The position numbers and the translations under genes are program-made. Positions 1 to 5,966 of a stretch of DNA of 6,438 nt are shown here, in pieces. The notes beneath the pieces are model-generated. The model made no database searches. It was not told where the DNA came from and saw only the letters and a list, made by a program, of their open reading frames with translations. Within the stretch, counting starts at the first letter, position 1; each line of letters starts with the position of its first letter. Source of the stretch: Caulobacteraceae bacterium (GTDB taxonomy: Bacteria; Pseudomonadota; Alphaproteobacteria; Caulobacterales; Caulobacteraceae); the NCBI GenBank assembly GCA_947484535.1, contig CANKPO010000073.1, positions 1 through 6,438 on the forward strand, read 5' to 3'.

Positions 1-1079
1 CGCAGGCGAGCCATGCGGCGAAGACGGCGCCAGAAGCGGGCCTTTTCGGGTTCTGGATAGGGCTCCAGATTGCGGATGAATTCTTCGGTCGAGGCGCGCC
101 AGCTATAGGTCATGGCAAAGGCGCGAACATCCTTGCGGTCGAGCTTGAGACACTCCAAGCAGGCCGTCTGCATGGCTTCAAGGCTCTCATCGGCGGCGAT
201 GACGCCTGCGCCAGAGCCGGGAATGATGTCGATCGGACCGGGTGCAGGAAAGCCCGCGACCGGCGTTCCGCAGCCCATGGCCTCGAGGATCACCAGACCG
301 AAGGTGTCGGTCAGGGACGGGAAGACAAAACAGTCCGCATCGGCAAAATGGGCGGCCAGTTCATCGCCAAACTTGGCGCCGAGAAAGACTGCGCCGGGAT
401 ATTTGGCTTCGAGTTCCTCGCGCTGAGGGCCGTCACCGACAATGACCTTGGTGCCCGGAAGGTCCAGTTCCAAGAAGGTTTCGATGTTCTTTTCCACCGC
501 AATTCGACCGACATTGAGCCAGATCGGACGGGGCAGGTCGCCGTAAACCCCCTCGCGGCCATCCATACCGATGGGACGGAAGAGGTCGGTATCGACGCCC
601 CGTGTCCAGGGCGAGATATTGTGAAAACCCCGCGCCACAAGCTCGTCGCGAAAGGTCGGTGTGGCCACCATCAGGCGTCCTGACGGCTCGTGGAACCAGC
701 GCATATAGGCATAGCCTGCAGCCAGCGGCAGGGGCACGCGGGCGGAGACATATTCCGGGAATTTGGTGTGGTAGCTGGTGGTAAAGGGCAGCTTCCATTC
801 CAGGCAGATCCGCCGCGCCGCCAGGCCGATGGGGCCTTCGGTGGCGATATGAATGGCTTCAGGCTCAAAGGACTTGAACCGGTCTTGGATCGGTTCATAG
901 GCCCCCATGGCCAGCTTGATTTCGGGATACATCGGCAGAGGGAAGGTCTTGAACTGGTCTGGCGAGATCACGTCGACCTGATGGCCCATGGCGCGGCATT
1001 CGGCGATGGTGCGCGTCAGCGTACGCACGACCCCATTGACCTGAGGCTCCCAAGCATCGGTGGCCAGCAGGATCCGCAT
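1..1079 (-). CDS. GT4-family glycosyltransferase (3' end beyond the window)
   Basis: The gene encodes a GT-B fold retaining glycosyltransferase that should transfer a sugar from a nucleotide-sugar donor to a lipid or glycan acceptor at the cytoplasmic membrane face; donor and acceptor cannot be read from sequence. The 359 visible residues, starting MRILLATDAWEPQVNGVVRT, contain an N-terminal acceptor domain (about 1-180) with TSYHTKFPEY at 101-110 and GVDTDLF at 161-167. A C-terminal donor domain follows with GRIAVEKN (191-198, R192 and K197 as expected phosphate contacts), VGDGPQ (214-219) and the E-x7-E type motif as D258-x7-E266 (TDTFGLVILE), a D variant common in this subfamily. The visible end is rich in R, W and F (about 347-359), which could aid membrane contact. 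The ATG overlaps the upstream phosphoesterase stop as TAATG with no good Shine-Dalgarno, so translation is probably coupled. Family call is firm; the specific role is unknown. Confidence 0.93.
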   Translation of the reverse strand, partial: MRILLATDAWEPQVNGVVRTLTRTIAECRAMGHQVDVISPDQFKTFPLPMYPEIKLAMGAYEPIQDRFKSFEPEAIHIATEGPIGLAARRICLEWKLPFTTSYHTKFPEYVSARVPLPLAAGYAYMRWFHEPSGRLMVATPTFRDELVARGFHNISPWTRGVDTDLFRPIGMDGREGVYGDLPRPIWLNVGRIAVEKNIETFLELDLPGTKVIVGDGPQREELEAKYPGAVFLGAKFGDELAAHFADADCFVFPSLTDTFGLVILEAMGCGTPVAGFPAPGPIDIIPGSGAGVIAADESLEAMQTACLECLKLDRKDVRAFAMTYSWRASTEEFIRNLEPYPEPEKARFWRRLRRMARL

Positions 1080-1903
1080 TAGGCTGTGGCTCGGTCGCCG
1101 AGGGCCGGACGCGTGGTCCGATCCGACGTGCGCTCAATCATCGACCATGACCGCATCTTGGCCCACTCCAACAGTTCAAGCCGTCCGTCCATATGCTCGA
1201 CAAGCGCGGTGCAGCTCTCCACCCAATCACCGTCATTTATATAGGTGATGCCGTCAATATCACGCATTTCGGCCTTGTGAATATGGCCGCAGATCACGCC
1301 GTCGACACCGCGACGACGGGCCTCATCGGCAACCGCGCCTTCAAAGTTCTCGATGAATTGCAAGGCGTTCTTCACTTTGCCCTTCAGGAAGGCCGACAGG
1401 CTCCAATAGCCAAAGCCCATCTTACGTCGCGCATGGTTGAACAGAGTGTTCAGCATAAGGATGGTTCTATAGGACCAATCGCCAAGGAAGGCGAGCCACT
1501 TGGCATGCTGCACAACCCCGTCGAACTCGTCGCCATGGGTGACCAAGAAGGTCCGTCCGTCAGCCGTGGTATGGATCGCATCGCGAGCAATCACCAAGCC
1601 GCCAAAATGGACGCCGCAATAGTCTCGCGCGACCTCATCATGATTGCCGGGCACATAGATCACCGCCGTGCCCTTGCGGGCCATGCGCAGAACCTTTTGA
1701 ACCACATCATTATGGGCCTGAGGCCAGTGCCAACCGCCCTTGAGCTTCCAGCCGTCTATAATGTCCCCAACCAGATAGAGCTGTTCGCATTCCATGCTGC
1801 GAATGAAGTCCAGCAGCAGTTCGGCCTGACAGCCACGCGTGCCCAGATGAACATCTGAGATAAAGACGGATCGAAAACTGTGGGTGGGGACGTCTGACGT
1901 CAT
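1079..1903 (-). CDS. LpxH-like metallophosphoesterase (UDP-2,3-diacylglucosamine diphosphatase family)
   Basis: This 274-residue calcineurin-type metallophosphoesterase is the kind usually annotated as UDP-2,3-diacylglucosamine diphosphatase, which makes lipid X for lipid A. All dimetal motifs are present: D17-V-H19, GDIID (46-50), GNHDE (86-90), HGDEFD (123-128) and GHIH (206-209). NDGDWVESCT (223-232) near the end is typical of LpxH-like proteins. The protein has no signal peptide and should be cytosolic or peripheral on the inner membrane. Alphaproteobacteria generally use LpxI for the lipid A step, and some LpxH paralogues (LpxH2 type) lack that activity, so the true substrate may be another phospho- or pyrophospho-lipid or nucleotide. 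It is the first gene of an operon with the glycosyltransferase, sharing one base (TAATG), which points to a common glycolipid pathway. The ATG at 1903 gives the full motif set; only a weak GGA lies upstream. Confidence 0.93.
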   Translation of the reverse strand: MTSDVPTHSFRSVFISDVHLGTRGCQAELLLDFIRSMECEQLYLVGDIIDGWKLKGGWHWPQAHNDVVQKVLRMARKGTAVIYVPGNHDEVARDYCGVHFGGLVIARDAIHTTADGRTFLVTHGDEFDGVVQHAKWLAFLGDWSYRTILMLNTLFNHARRKMGFGYWSLSAFLKGKVKNALQFIENFEGAVADEARRRGVDGVICGHIHKAEMRDIDGITYINDGDWVESCTALVEHMDGRLELLEWAKMRSWSMIERTSDRTTRPALGDRATA

Positions 1904-2077
1904 GAGGCGGTCCGTTGTGCAGGTCTGCCCAGCCGATGGGCAGTCTACGACTGCCTAAGCTGATTGCATGTCTGTTTTGTGAAATAGCGACTTTGGTTTC
2001 TTTCCGGCTCTGGTGAGCTTGGATCAGGCGTGTATGACCCCTATCTACCGGGGGGCAGCGGCGCCTTGTGACGGCAG
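1904..2077. other. Divergent intergenic region between the LpxH-like operon and the tetR-type gene
   Basis: These 174 bases must hold the promoters of both divergent units, but I could not place convincing -35/-10 pairs on either strand. The half nearest the phosphoesterase contains the overlapping inverted repeats listed separately. The half nearest the regulator contains a short GCTC-N4-GAGC repeat (2007-2018) and a G run (2050-2055). No small ORF with a plausible start is apparent. Confidence 0.6.
1925..1955 (-). promoter_or_regulatory. Two overlapping, mutually exclusive inverted repeats in the leader of the LpxH-like operon
   Basis: On the plus strand, CTGCCCA (1925-1931) and TGGGCAG (1937-1943) form a perfect 7-bp inverted repeat with a 5-base spacer. 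GGCAGTC (1939-1945) and GACTGCC (1949-1955) form a second perfect 7-bp repeat with a 3-base spacer. The two share 1939-1943, so only one hairpin can exist at a time. Read on the minus strand they lie 22-52 bases before the ATG of the phosphoesterase gene. They may be a leader RNA switch, if transcription begins upstream of them, or an operator with three half-sites. The repeats are seen directly; function is inferred. Confidence 0.45.
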
Positions 2078-2743
2078 GTGGATCAGACATTGAAACGGCA
2101 GGCGGGTGACGGCGCAGAGATCAGCAGTTCGGCTAGGGACACGCCCAAGTCCTTAAGAACCCGCGCGCGCATTCTGGATGCCGCCATGACCCTGTTTGCC
2201 GAGATCGGCTATCACGCGGCCAACAATGCCAAGATTGCTGAGGCGGCGGACCTGACGCGCGGGGCAATGCTCTATCATTTTGTCTCGCGCGAAGATCTGG
2301 TCGAGGCTGCCATCGGCCACATCCAGACGCGACGCAACGCTCTGTTTGAAGCGGCGGCGCAAGATATTGCGCCGGGCGAAGATGTCAGCGAACACGCCAT
2401 CGAGTCCTACTGGCATCTGCTCCATACCGTGCCCTATATCGCCTTTGCCGAGCTGGAGGCTGTGGCCCGCACCGATGCCACGGTCCGCGCCTGTCTGGCG
2501 TCCGCCCAAGAGGCCTTTGACCGCGCACAGATTGGCGGCCAATCGACGGCGATGGTCAGTGCGGGGGCGGGCCCTCGGTTCCAAACAACCCGCGATCTGG
2601 CCCGGTTCATGCTGGAGGGTCTGGCGCGCGGCGGCGTGACCTATGATCAGGCGGCGCGCACTGAACGGTTGCTGACGGTGATCAAACGCGCCACCCACAT
2701 GCTGAACCGCAAGGGTTCGGTGCAGGATCTGTGGCCCGATTGA
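2078..2743 (+). CDS. TetR/AcrR-family transcriptional regulator
   Basis: This 221-residue protein (217 if the later start is used) is a TetR-type repressor, expected to be dimeric. The N-terminal helix-turn-helix domain covers about residues 26-74, with RILDAAMTLFAEIGY (31-45) followed by the recognition region NNAKIAEAADLTRGAMLYHF (49-68). The remaining ~145 residues form the variable ligand-binding and dimer domain and do not identify the ligand. The start is uncertain: GTG at 2078 gives the longer form, but TTG at 2090 has AGGTGG (2076-2081) at ideal spacing and may be the true start. It lies 79 bases before the DUF1330 gene and is followed by a thiolase on the same strand, so it plausibly controls these genes, possibly with an acyl-CoA or related ligand. 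It may also act on the divergent lipid operon. No unique operator was proven. Confidence 0.92.
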   Translation: MDQTLKRQAGDGAEISSSARDTPKSLRTRARILDAAMTLFAEIGYHAANNAKIAEAADLTRGAMLYHFVSREDLVEAAIGHIQTRRNALFEAAAQDIAPGEDVSEHAIESYWHLLHTVPYIAFAELEAVARTDATVRACLASAQEAFDRAQIGGQSTAMVSAGAGPRFQTTRDLARFMLEGLARGGVTYDQAARTERLLTVIKRATHMLNRKGSVQDLWPD

Positions 2744-2786
2744 CGCCTGCTGACGAACAGGGCTCGAAAGGCCCGGCCTGATCTCG

Positions 2787-2817
2787 TAACCTCCTGCGAA
2801 ATCATCCAAGGAGGTTA
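2787..2817 (+). promoter_or_regulatory. Hairpin that sequesters the Shine-Dalgarno of the DUF1330 gene
   Basis: TAACCTCCT (2787-2795) is the exact reverse complement of AGGAGGTTA (2809-2817), with a 13-base loop. The right arm contains nearly all of the very strong Shine-Dalgarno AAGGAGGT (2808-2815), correctly spaced 7 bases before the ATG at 2823. In the mRNA the 9-bp stem, extendable by one G-U pair, would hide the ribosome-binding site. The repeat and its position are seen directly; regulation by temperature, ligand, protein or an upstream ribosome is inferred. It could alternatively act as a DNA operator. Confidence 0.6.
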
Positions 2818-2822
2818 TCGCC

Positions 2823-3269
2823 ATGTCTGTTGATCCATCCGGCTCCATCGACCCGACTCGCGAGCAGTTCAACCAGTTCAAGGCCCTGCCCAGGGACCAG
2901 CCGGTTCACATGCTCAATCTGGTTCGCCTGCGTGATCTGGCGATCTATCCCGAAGACCATCCTCTGCATGGCAAGGGGCATTCTGGCCTTGAGGCCTATC
3001 GCGCCTATGGCCGCGAAAGTGCGGAGATCTTTAAGCGCGTTGGCGGCCATCAGATCTGGGCCGGTAAGCCGCAGGTCGTGCTGACGGGGCCCTTGGAGGA
3101 GCACTGGGACCTGGCCTTCATCGCCCACTATCCGACGGCGGGGGCCTTCCTTGAGATGGTCACCGATCCCCACTATCGCGTGGTCGTCGCTCACCGCACC
3201 GCCGGTGTGCTCGACTCGCGTCTGATCCGTATGGAACCCCTCGAGCCGGGCGAAGGCTTCGGCGAGTAG
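2823..3269 (+). CDS. DUF1330-family protein (ferredoxin-like / dimeric alpha-beta barrel fold)
   Basis: This 148-residue soluble protein has no signal peptide or membrane segment. It resembles the DUF1330 family, whose members have a small dimeric alpha-beta barrel fold and mostly unknown function. Family-like segments in order are PVHMLNLVRLRD (27-38), GLEAYRAYGRESAEIFKRVGG (about 55-75), a hydrophobic strand around QIWAGKPQVVLTG, and HYPTAGAFLEMVTDPHYRVV followed by HRTAGVLDSRLIRMEPL near the C-terminus. It is longer than the usual ~95-100 residues because of an N-terminal leader of about 25 residues and a short insertion after residue 38. The start is fixed by AAGGAGGT 7 bases upstream, itself buried in an inverted repeat. 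It lies between a TetR regulator and a thiolase, suggesting a part in the same acyl-CoA or small-molecule pathway. No catalytic residues can be named. Confidence 0.82.
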   Translation: MSVDPSGSIDPTREQFNQFKALPRDQPVHMLNLVRLRDLAIYPEDHPLHGKGHSGLEAYRAYGRESAEIFKRVGGHQIWAGKPQVVLTGPLEEHWDLAFIAHYPTAGAFLEMVTDPHYRVVVAHRTAGVLDSRLIRMEPLEPGEGFGE

Positions 3270-3276
3270 ATAATCT

Positions 3277-3290
3277 TTACGTTTACGTAA
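3277..3290. promoter_or_regulatory. Candidate operator TTACG-N4-CGTAA upstream of the thiolase
   Basis: TTACG (3277-3281), spacer TTTA and CGTAA (3286-3290) form a perfect 5-4-5 inverted repeat in the 113-base gap before the thiolase. From memory it resembles the TTTACG-N4-CGTAAA sites of LiuR-type MerR regulators of branched-chain and fatty acid breakdown, with one outer base lost. It could equally be a TetR operator. The repeat is seen; the binding protein is a guess. Confidence 0.4.
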
Positions 3291-3353
3291 GCGGCATCTA
3301 GTGATCGCCAGATCCATCCCCTAGGGTGCGCCCCGCTGTCCATTCAAGCGTTT

Positions 3354-3376
3354 GCTCAATTTGAGCTTTAGAGGAA
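3354..3376 (+). promoter_or_regulatory. Palindrome and ribosome-binding site immediately before the thiolase
   Basis: GCTCAA (3354-3359), T and TTGAGC (3361-3366) form a perfect 6-bp inverted repeat with a one-base spacer, just ahead of the Shine-Dalgarno AGAGGAA (3370-3376), which sits 6 bases before the ATG. The one-base centre makes an RNA hairpin less likely than a protein-binding site. A weaker GCTC-N4-GAGC lies upstream of the tetR-type gene (2007-2018), so both could be sites for that regulator, but the spacing differs by one. Confidence 0.35.
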
Positions 3377-3382
3377 TTTCCC

Positions 3383-4570
3383 ATGGGTGATGTCGTCGTC
3401 GTTTCCTATGCTCGCACAGGCCTGGCCAAGGCCGGTCGCGGTGGGTTTAACAATACTCACGGAGCGGCGATGGCTGGCCACGTGATCCAGCATGCCGTGG
3501 CCCGCGCCAAGATCGACCCGGCTGAAGTCGAGGACGTGATCCTAGGCTGCGGTGGTCCTGAAGGCGCGACCGGCAGCAATGTCGCCCGTAATGCCGCCCT
3601 CTGGGCAGGTCTGCCTGTCACCACCTCGGGCACGACCATCAACCGTTTCTGCTCGTCAGGCCTTCAGGCCATCGCCTCGGCGGCCCACTATATCAAGAAC
3701 GAGGGCGCGACTGTGGCCATCGGCGGCGGCGTGGAGTCGATCTCGCTGGTTCAGATGAGCGGTGCGATGAACACCCATCGCTACACCGAAGAAAAGCTGA
3801 TGCAGGAACATCCCGCCCTATGGATGGCCATGATCGACACCGCCGACATCGTGGCCAAGCGCTATAATGTCAGCCGTGACTATCAGGACGAATATGCCTT
3901 CCGCTCGCAGCAGCTCATTGCCGCAGCGCAGGCCACGGGCCTCTTCAACGACGAAATCGTCCCGATGGCGACCAAGATGAAGAGCTTCAACAAGGCGACC
4001 GGCGAAGAATCCATCGTCGATTATGTGGTCGACAAGGACGAGTGCAACCGCGCCGACACGACCCTTGAGGGCCTGTCCGCCTTGAAGCCGGTCAAGGGCG
4101 AAGGCAATTTCGTCACTGCCGGTAATGCCTCGCAACTGTCAGACGGTGCTGCGGCTGTGGTGCTGATGGATGCCAAGGAAGCCGAAAAGCGCGGCCTTGA
4201 GCCCTTGGGTCTGTTCCGGGGCTTTGCGGTTGCTGGTTGTGAGCCCGACGAGATGGGCATTGGTCCGGTCTTTGCCGTGCCAAAGCTTCTGTCGCGCCAC
4301 GGCCTGAGCGTCCAAGACATCGACCTTTGGGAGCTGAATGAAGCCTTTGCGTCTCAGTGCCTCTATAGCCGCGACAAGCTCGGCATCGATCCTGAGAAGT
4401 ACAATGTCAATGGCGGCTCCATCGCCATTGGCCACCCCTTCGGCATGACCGGCACGCGCTGCACCGGCCACGTGCTGATGGAAGGCAAGCGTCGCGGGGC
4501 CAAGCTGGCTGTTGTGACCATGTGCATCGGTGGCGGCATGGGCGCTGCGGGCCTGTTCGAGGTTCTGTAG
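3383..4570 (+). CDS. Thiolase: acetyl-CoA C-acetyltransferase / 3-ketoacyl-CoA thiolase
   Basis: This 395-residue protein is a full-length thiolase, normal for the family, catalysing reversible CoA-dependent Claisen condensation or cleavage of 3-ketoacyl-CoA in the cytosol. The nucleophilic cysteine is C90 in [11 protein letters not shown]. Other signatures are NEAF (319-322), [16 protein letters not shown] (344-359) with catalytic H351, and CIGGGMGAA starting at the second catalytic cysteine C381. The tetrameric loop region is intact and no catalytic residue is missing. Whether it works in biosynthesis (acetoacetyl-CoA for polyhydroxybutyrate) or in beta-oxidation cannot be settled: no phaB-, fadB- or acyl-CoA dehydrogenase-like gene is in view. 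The TetR regulator and the operator-like repeats upstream suggest inducible degradation rather than housekeeping synthesis. The start is supported by AGAGGAA 6 bases upstream. The compound palindrome 19 bases after the stop may protect or end the transcript. Confidence 0.96.
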   Translation: MGDVVVVSYARTGLAKAGRGGFNNTHGAAMAGHVIQHAVARAKIDPAEVEDVILGCGGPEGATGSNVARNAALWAGLPVTTSGTTINRFCSSGLQAIASAAHYIKNEGATVAIGGGVESISLVQMSGAMNTHRYTEEKLMQEHPALWMAMIDTADIVAKRYNVSRDYQDEYAFRSQQLIAAAQATGLFNDEIVPMATKMKSFNKATGEESIVDYVVDKDECNRADTTLEGLSALKPVKGEGNFVTAGNASQLSDGAAAVVLMDAKEAEKRGLEPLGLFRGFAVAGCEPDEMGIGPVFAVPKLLSRHGLSVQDIDLWELNEAFASQCLYSRDKLGIDPEKYNVNGGSIAIGHPFGMTGTRCTGHVLMEGKRRGAKLAVVTMCIGGGMGAAGLFEVL

Positions 4571-4589
4571 TTTAGGATTGTTCTTATTA

Positions 4590-4691
4590 CCCCCTACCCC
4601 CGCTGCGCGGGTACTTCCCCCAAAGGGGGAAGACCTGTCACGGTAAATCTTCCCCCTCTGGGGGAAGTACCGGCAAAGCCGGGGTAGGGGG
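4590..4691. repeat. Compound palindromic element (REP/BIME- or MITE-like) with compensatory changes
   Basis: Two 43-base halves, 4590-4632 and 4649-4691, are inverted copies (38 of 43 identical) around a 16-base core (4633-4648). The outer arms CCCCCTACCCC (4590-4600) and GGGGTAGGGGG (4681-4691) pair perfectly. Each half also folds alone: CTTCCCCC-AAA-GGGGGAAG (4614-4632) and CTTCCCCC-TCT-GGGGGAAG (4649-4667) are perfect 8-bp hairpins, and the small stems CCCGC-TGC-GCGGG (left) and CCGGC-AAA-GCCGG (right) differ by a C-G to G-C pair swap that keeps the stem. This design is typical of dispersed REP-type or non-autonomous palindromic elements. It may also act as a transcription attenuator after the thiolase; no U-tract is present. 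Confidence 0.85.
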
Positions 4692-4792
4692 CTTCATCTG
4701 CCCTCTCTCCAGTTCCCCGCCTTCGCGGGAAACACGGATGTGTGGGGGGCGTGCGACTTCCTCGTGCGCGGGCAAGGGCCTAGACTGGTCCC
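4692..4792 (+). other. Leader region of the methyltransferase gene, with a minor hairpin and a possible leaderless promoter
   Basis: After the palindromic element, TTCCCCGC and GCGGGAA (4713-4731) can form a small imperfect hairpin, and CGTGCG is repeated at 4750-4755 and 4763-4768. TAGACT (4781-4786) resembles a -10 box ending 6 bases before the ATG, with no convincing -35 and no good Shine-Dalgarno. This would fit transcription starting at or next to the start codon, i.e. a leaderless mRNA, which is common in Caulobacterales. Function is inferred. Confidence 0.3.
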
Positions 4793-5953
4793 ATGAGTCG
4801 CACCCCCTTTAGCTTCTATGAGTTCTTCGCCGGGGGCGGGATGGCGCGTGCGGGGCTGGGGCCGGACTGGACCTGTCGTCTTGCCAATGACCTTGACCCA
4901 TCAAAAGCCGCCGCCTATCGCGCCAACTGGGGTGAGGGGGATCTGATTGAGGCCAATGTCTGGGATCTAAAGCCAGACGATCTTCCCGGCACCGCCGATC
5001 TGGTCTGGGCCTCGTCGCCCTGTCAGGACCTGAGCCTCGCTGGCCCTCGCGCGGGCCTTTCGGGGCAAAGATCCTCAGCCTTCTGGGGCTTTTGGCGGCT
5101 CATTGAGGCCTTGGATGATCAGGGCAGAGCGCCTGGCGTCATTGTCATCGAAAATGTCGTCGGCCTTTTGACCTCGCGCGGCGGGCAGGACTTTACCGCC
5201 ATCTGTGAAGCCCTAGCGTCTCGGCACTATCGGTTCGGGGCGCTTGAGATCAATGCCGCCCATTTTGTTCCCCAGTCCCGGCCTCGTCTGTTCCTGATCG
5301 CCACGCGGTCGGAAGGTCCGGCCACGCAAGGGCCCGGGCCTTGGCATGGCCCCAGTGCCTGCTTGGCCGCCGAGCGATTGCCCAAGGCCCTCAAGCCCCA
5401 TTGGCGGTGGTGGAATCTGCCGGAACCTGACGCGCGAAATACAGCCTTGGGCGACCTGCTTGAGCCTGACCATCAAGTCACTTGGCATTCGCCAGATCAG
5501 ACCCAACGGATACTGGCCCTCATGGCCCCGCTCCATCGCCGTCGTCTGGATCAGGCGATGGCGCAGGCGAGGGGCGATGGGCAGCGGCAGGTGGGCGCGC
5601 TCTTTCGGCGAACCCGGCAAGAGCAGGGCCGCTCGCAGCAGCGCGCTGAGGTGCGGTTTGATGGGCTTGCAGGCTGCCTTCGCACGGCGCGGGGTGGGTC
5701 CTCGCGTCAGACCGTGGTGGTGATTGACCCGGCCTTCGAAGAGCCCGCCCTGCGCACAAGGCTGATGTCACCGCGCGAGGGGGCAAGGCTGATGGGGCTT
5801 GGCGATGATTATCTCCTGCCCAAGGGTGCGGCGGCGGCCCTGACCCTTGTCGGAGACGGGGTTGCGGTTCCGGTCGTGGCCTTTCTCGAACGCCACCTGC
5901 TGCGTCAGATGGTGTTAGCCTGCCAATCTGCGAGACAAGCTGTGCAAGCCTGA
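4793..5953 (+). CDS. Solitary DNA (cytosine-5-)-methyltransferase
   Basis: This 386-residue enzyme should transfer methyl from S-adenosylmethionine to C5 of cytosine in a specific DNA sequence. The conserved motifs run in normal order: motif [12 protein letters not shown] (11-21), motif II NDLD (32-35), motif [10 protein letters not shown] with nucleophile C77, motif VI IENVVG (119-124), motif VIII QSRPR (161-165), motif IX around RTARGG (297-302) and motif X GDGVAVP (354-360). The target-recognition region, about 175-290, is rich in Arg and Gln and does not reveal the recognition site. Motif IV has Ser where most have a first Pro (SPCQ for PPCQ), a tolerated variant. No restriction endonuclease, specificity subunit or Vsr repair gene lies beside it, and the right neighbour is a housekeeping gene, so it looks like an orphan chromosomal methylase, possibly epigenetic. 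The start is supported by motif I at the usual distance; a good Shine-Dalgarno is lacking. Confidence 0.95.
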   Translation: MSRTPFSFYEFFAGGGMARAGLGPDWTCRLANDLDPSKAAAYRANWGEGDLIEANVWDLKPDDLPGTADLVWASSPCQDLSLAGPRAGLSGQRSSAFWGFWRLIEALDDQGRAPGVIVIENVVGLLTSRGGQDFTAICEALASRHYRFGALEINAAHFVPQSRPRLFLIATRSEGPATQGPGPWHGPSACLAAERLPKALKPHWRWWNLPEPDARNTALGDLLEPDHQVTWHSPDQTQRILALMAPLHRRRLDQAMAQARGDGQRQVGALFRRTRQEQGRSQQRAEVRFDGLAGCLRTARGGSSRQTVVVIDPAFEEPALRTRLMSPREGARLMGLGDDYLLPKGAAAALTLVGDGVAVPVVAFLERHLLRQMVLACQSARQAVQA

Positions 5954-5956
5954 TAA

Positions 5957-5966
5957 GGTGATCACC
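5957..5966. promoter_or_regulatory. Perfect 10-bp palindrome between the methyltransferase and cysteine synthase genes
   Basis: GGTGATCACC (5957-5966) starts 4 bases after the methyltransferase stop and lies about 34 bases before the cysteine synthase ATG. It may be an operator for the cysteine synthase gene. Its centre is also a GATC. I do not recognise a matching regulator. Confidence 0.3.

Noticed and set aside
311..1082. Several open frames on both strands overlapping the glycosyltransferase
   Set aside because: The minus-strand frame ending at ATG 1079 carries all GT4 motifs without interruption; the others are shadows.
1193..1858. A 221-codon open frame on the plus strand opposite the LpxH-like gene
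   Set aside because: It is exactly antisense to a gene with complete metallophosphoesterase motifs, has no recognisable domain, and is the usual by-product of GC-rich codon use.
2758..2780. Short repeats (AGGCC-C-GGCCT, GGGC-N7-GCCC) after the TetR stop as a terminator
   Set aside because: The stems are 4-5 bp, the loop of the better one is a single base, and no U-tract follows.
2153..2881. A 242-codon open frame on the minus strand opposite the TetR gene
   Set aside because: The opposite strand encodes a clear TetR helix-turn-helix; the antisense translation is low-complexity, rich in R, G and A, and resembles no family.
3319..3326. CCCTAGGG palindrome before the thiolase
   Set aside because: Eight bases with no flanking symmetry; expected by chance in a window of this size.
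4614..4667. Repeated CTTCCCCC/GGGGGAAG units looking at first like a short CRISPR or tandem repeat array
   Set aside because: There are only two copies, in nested inverted arrangement with no spacer series and no cas genes; a compound palindrome explains them.
4793..5953. Methyltransferase as part of a restriction-modification or phage-defence system
   Set aside because: No endonuclease, specificity subunit or other defence gene is visible on either side; neighbours are thiolase and cysteine synthase.
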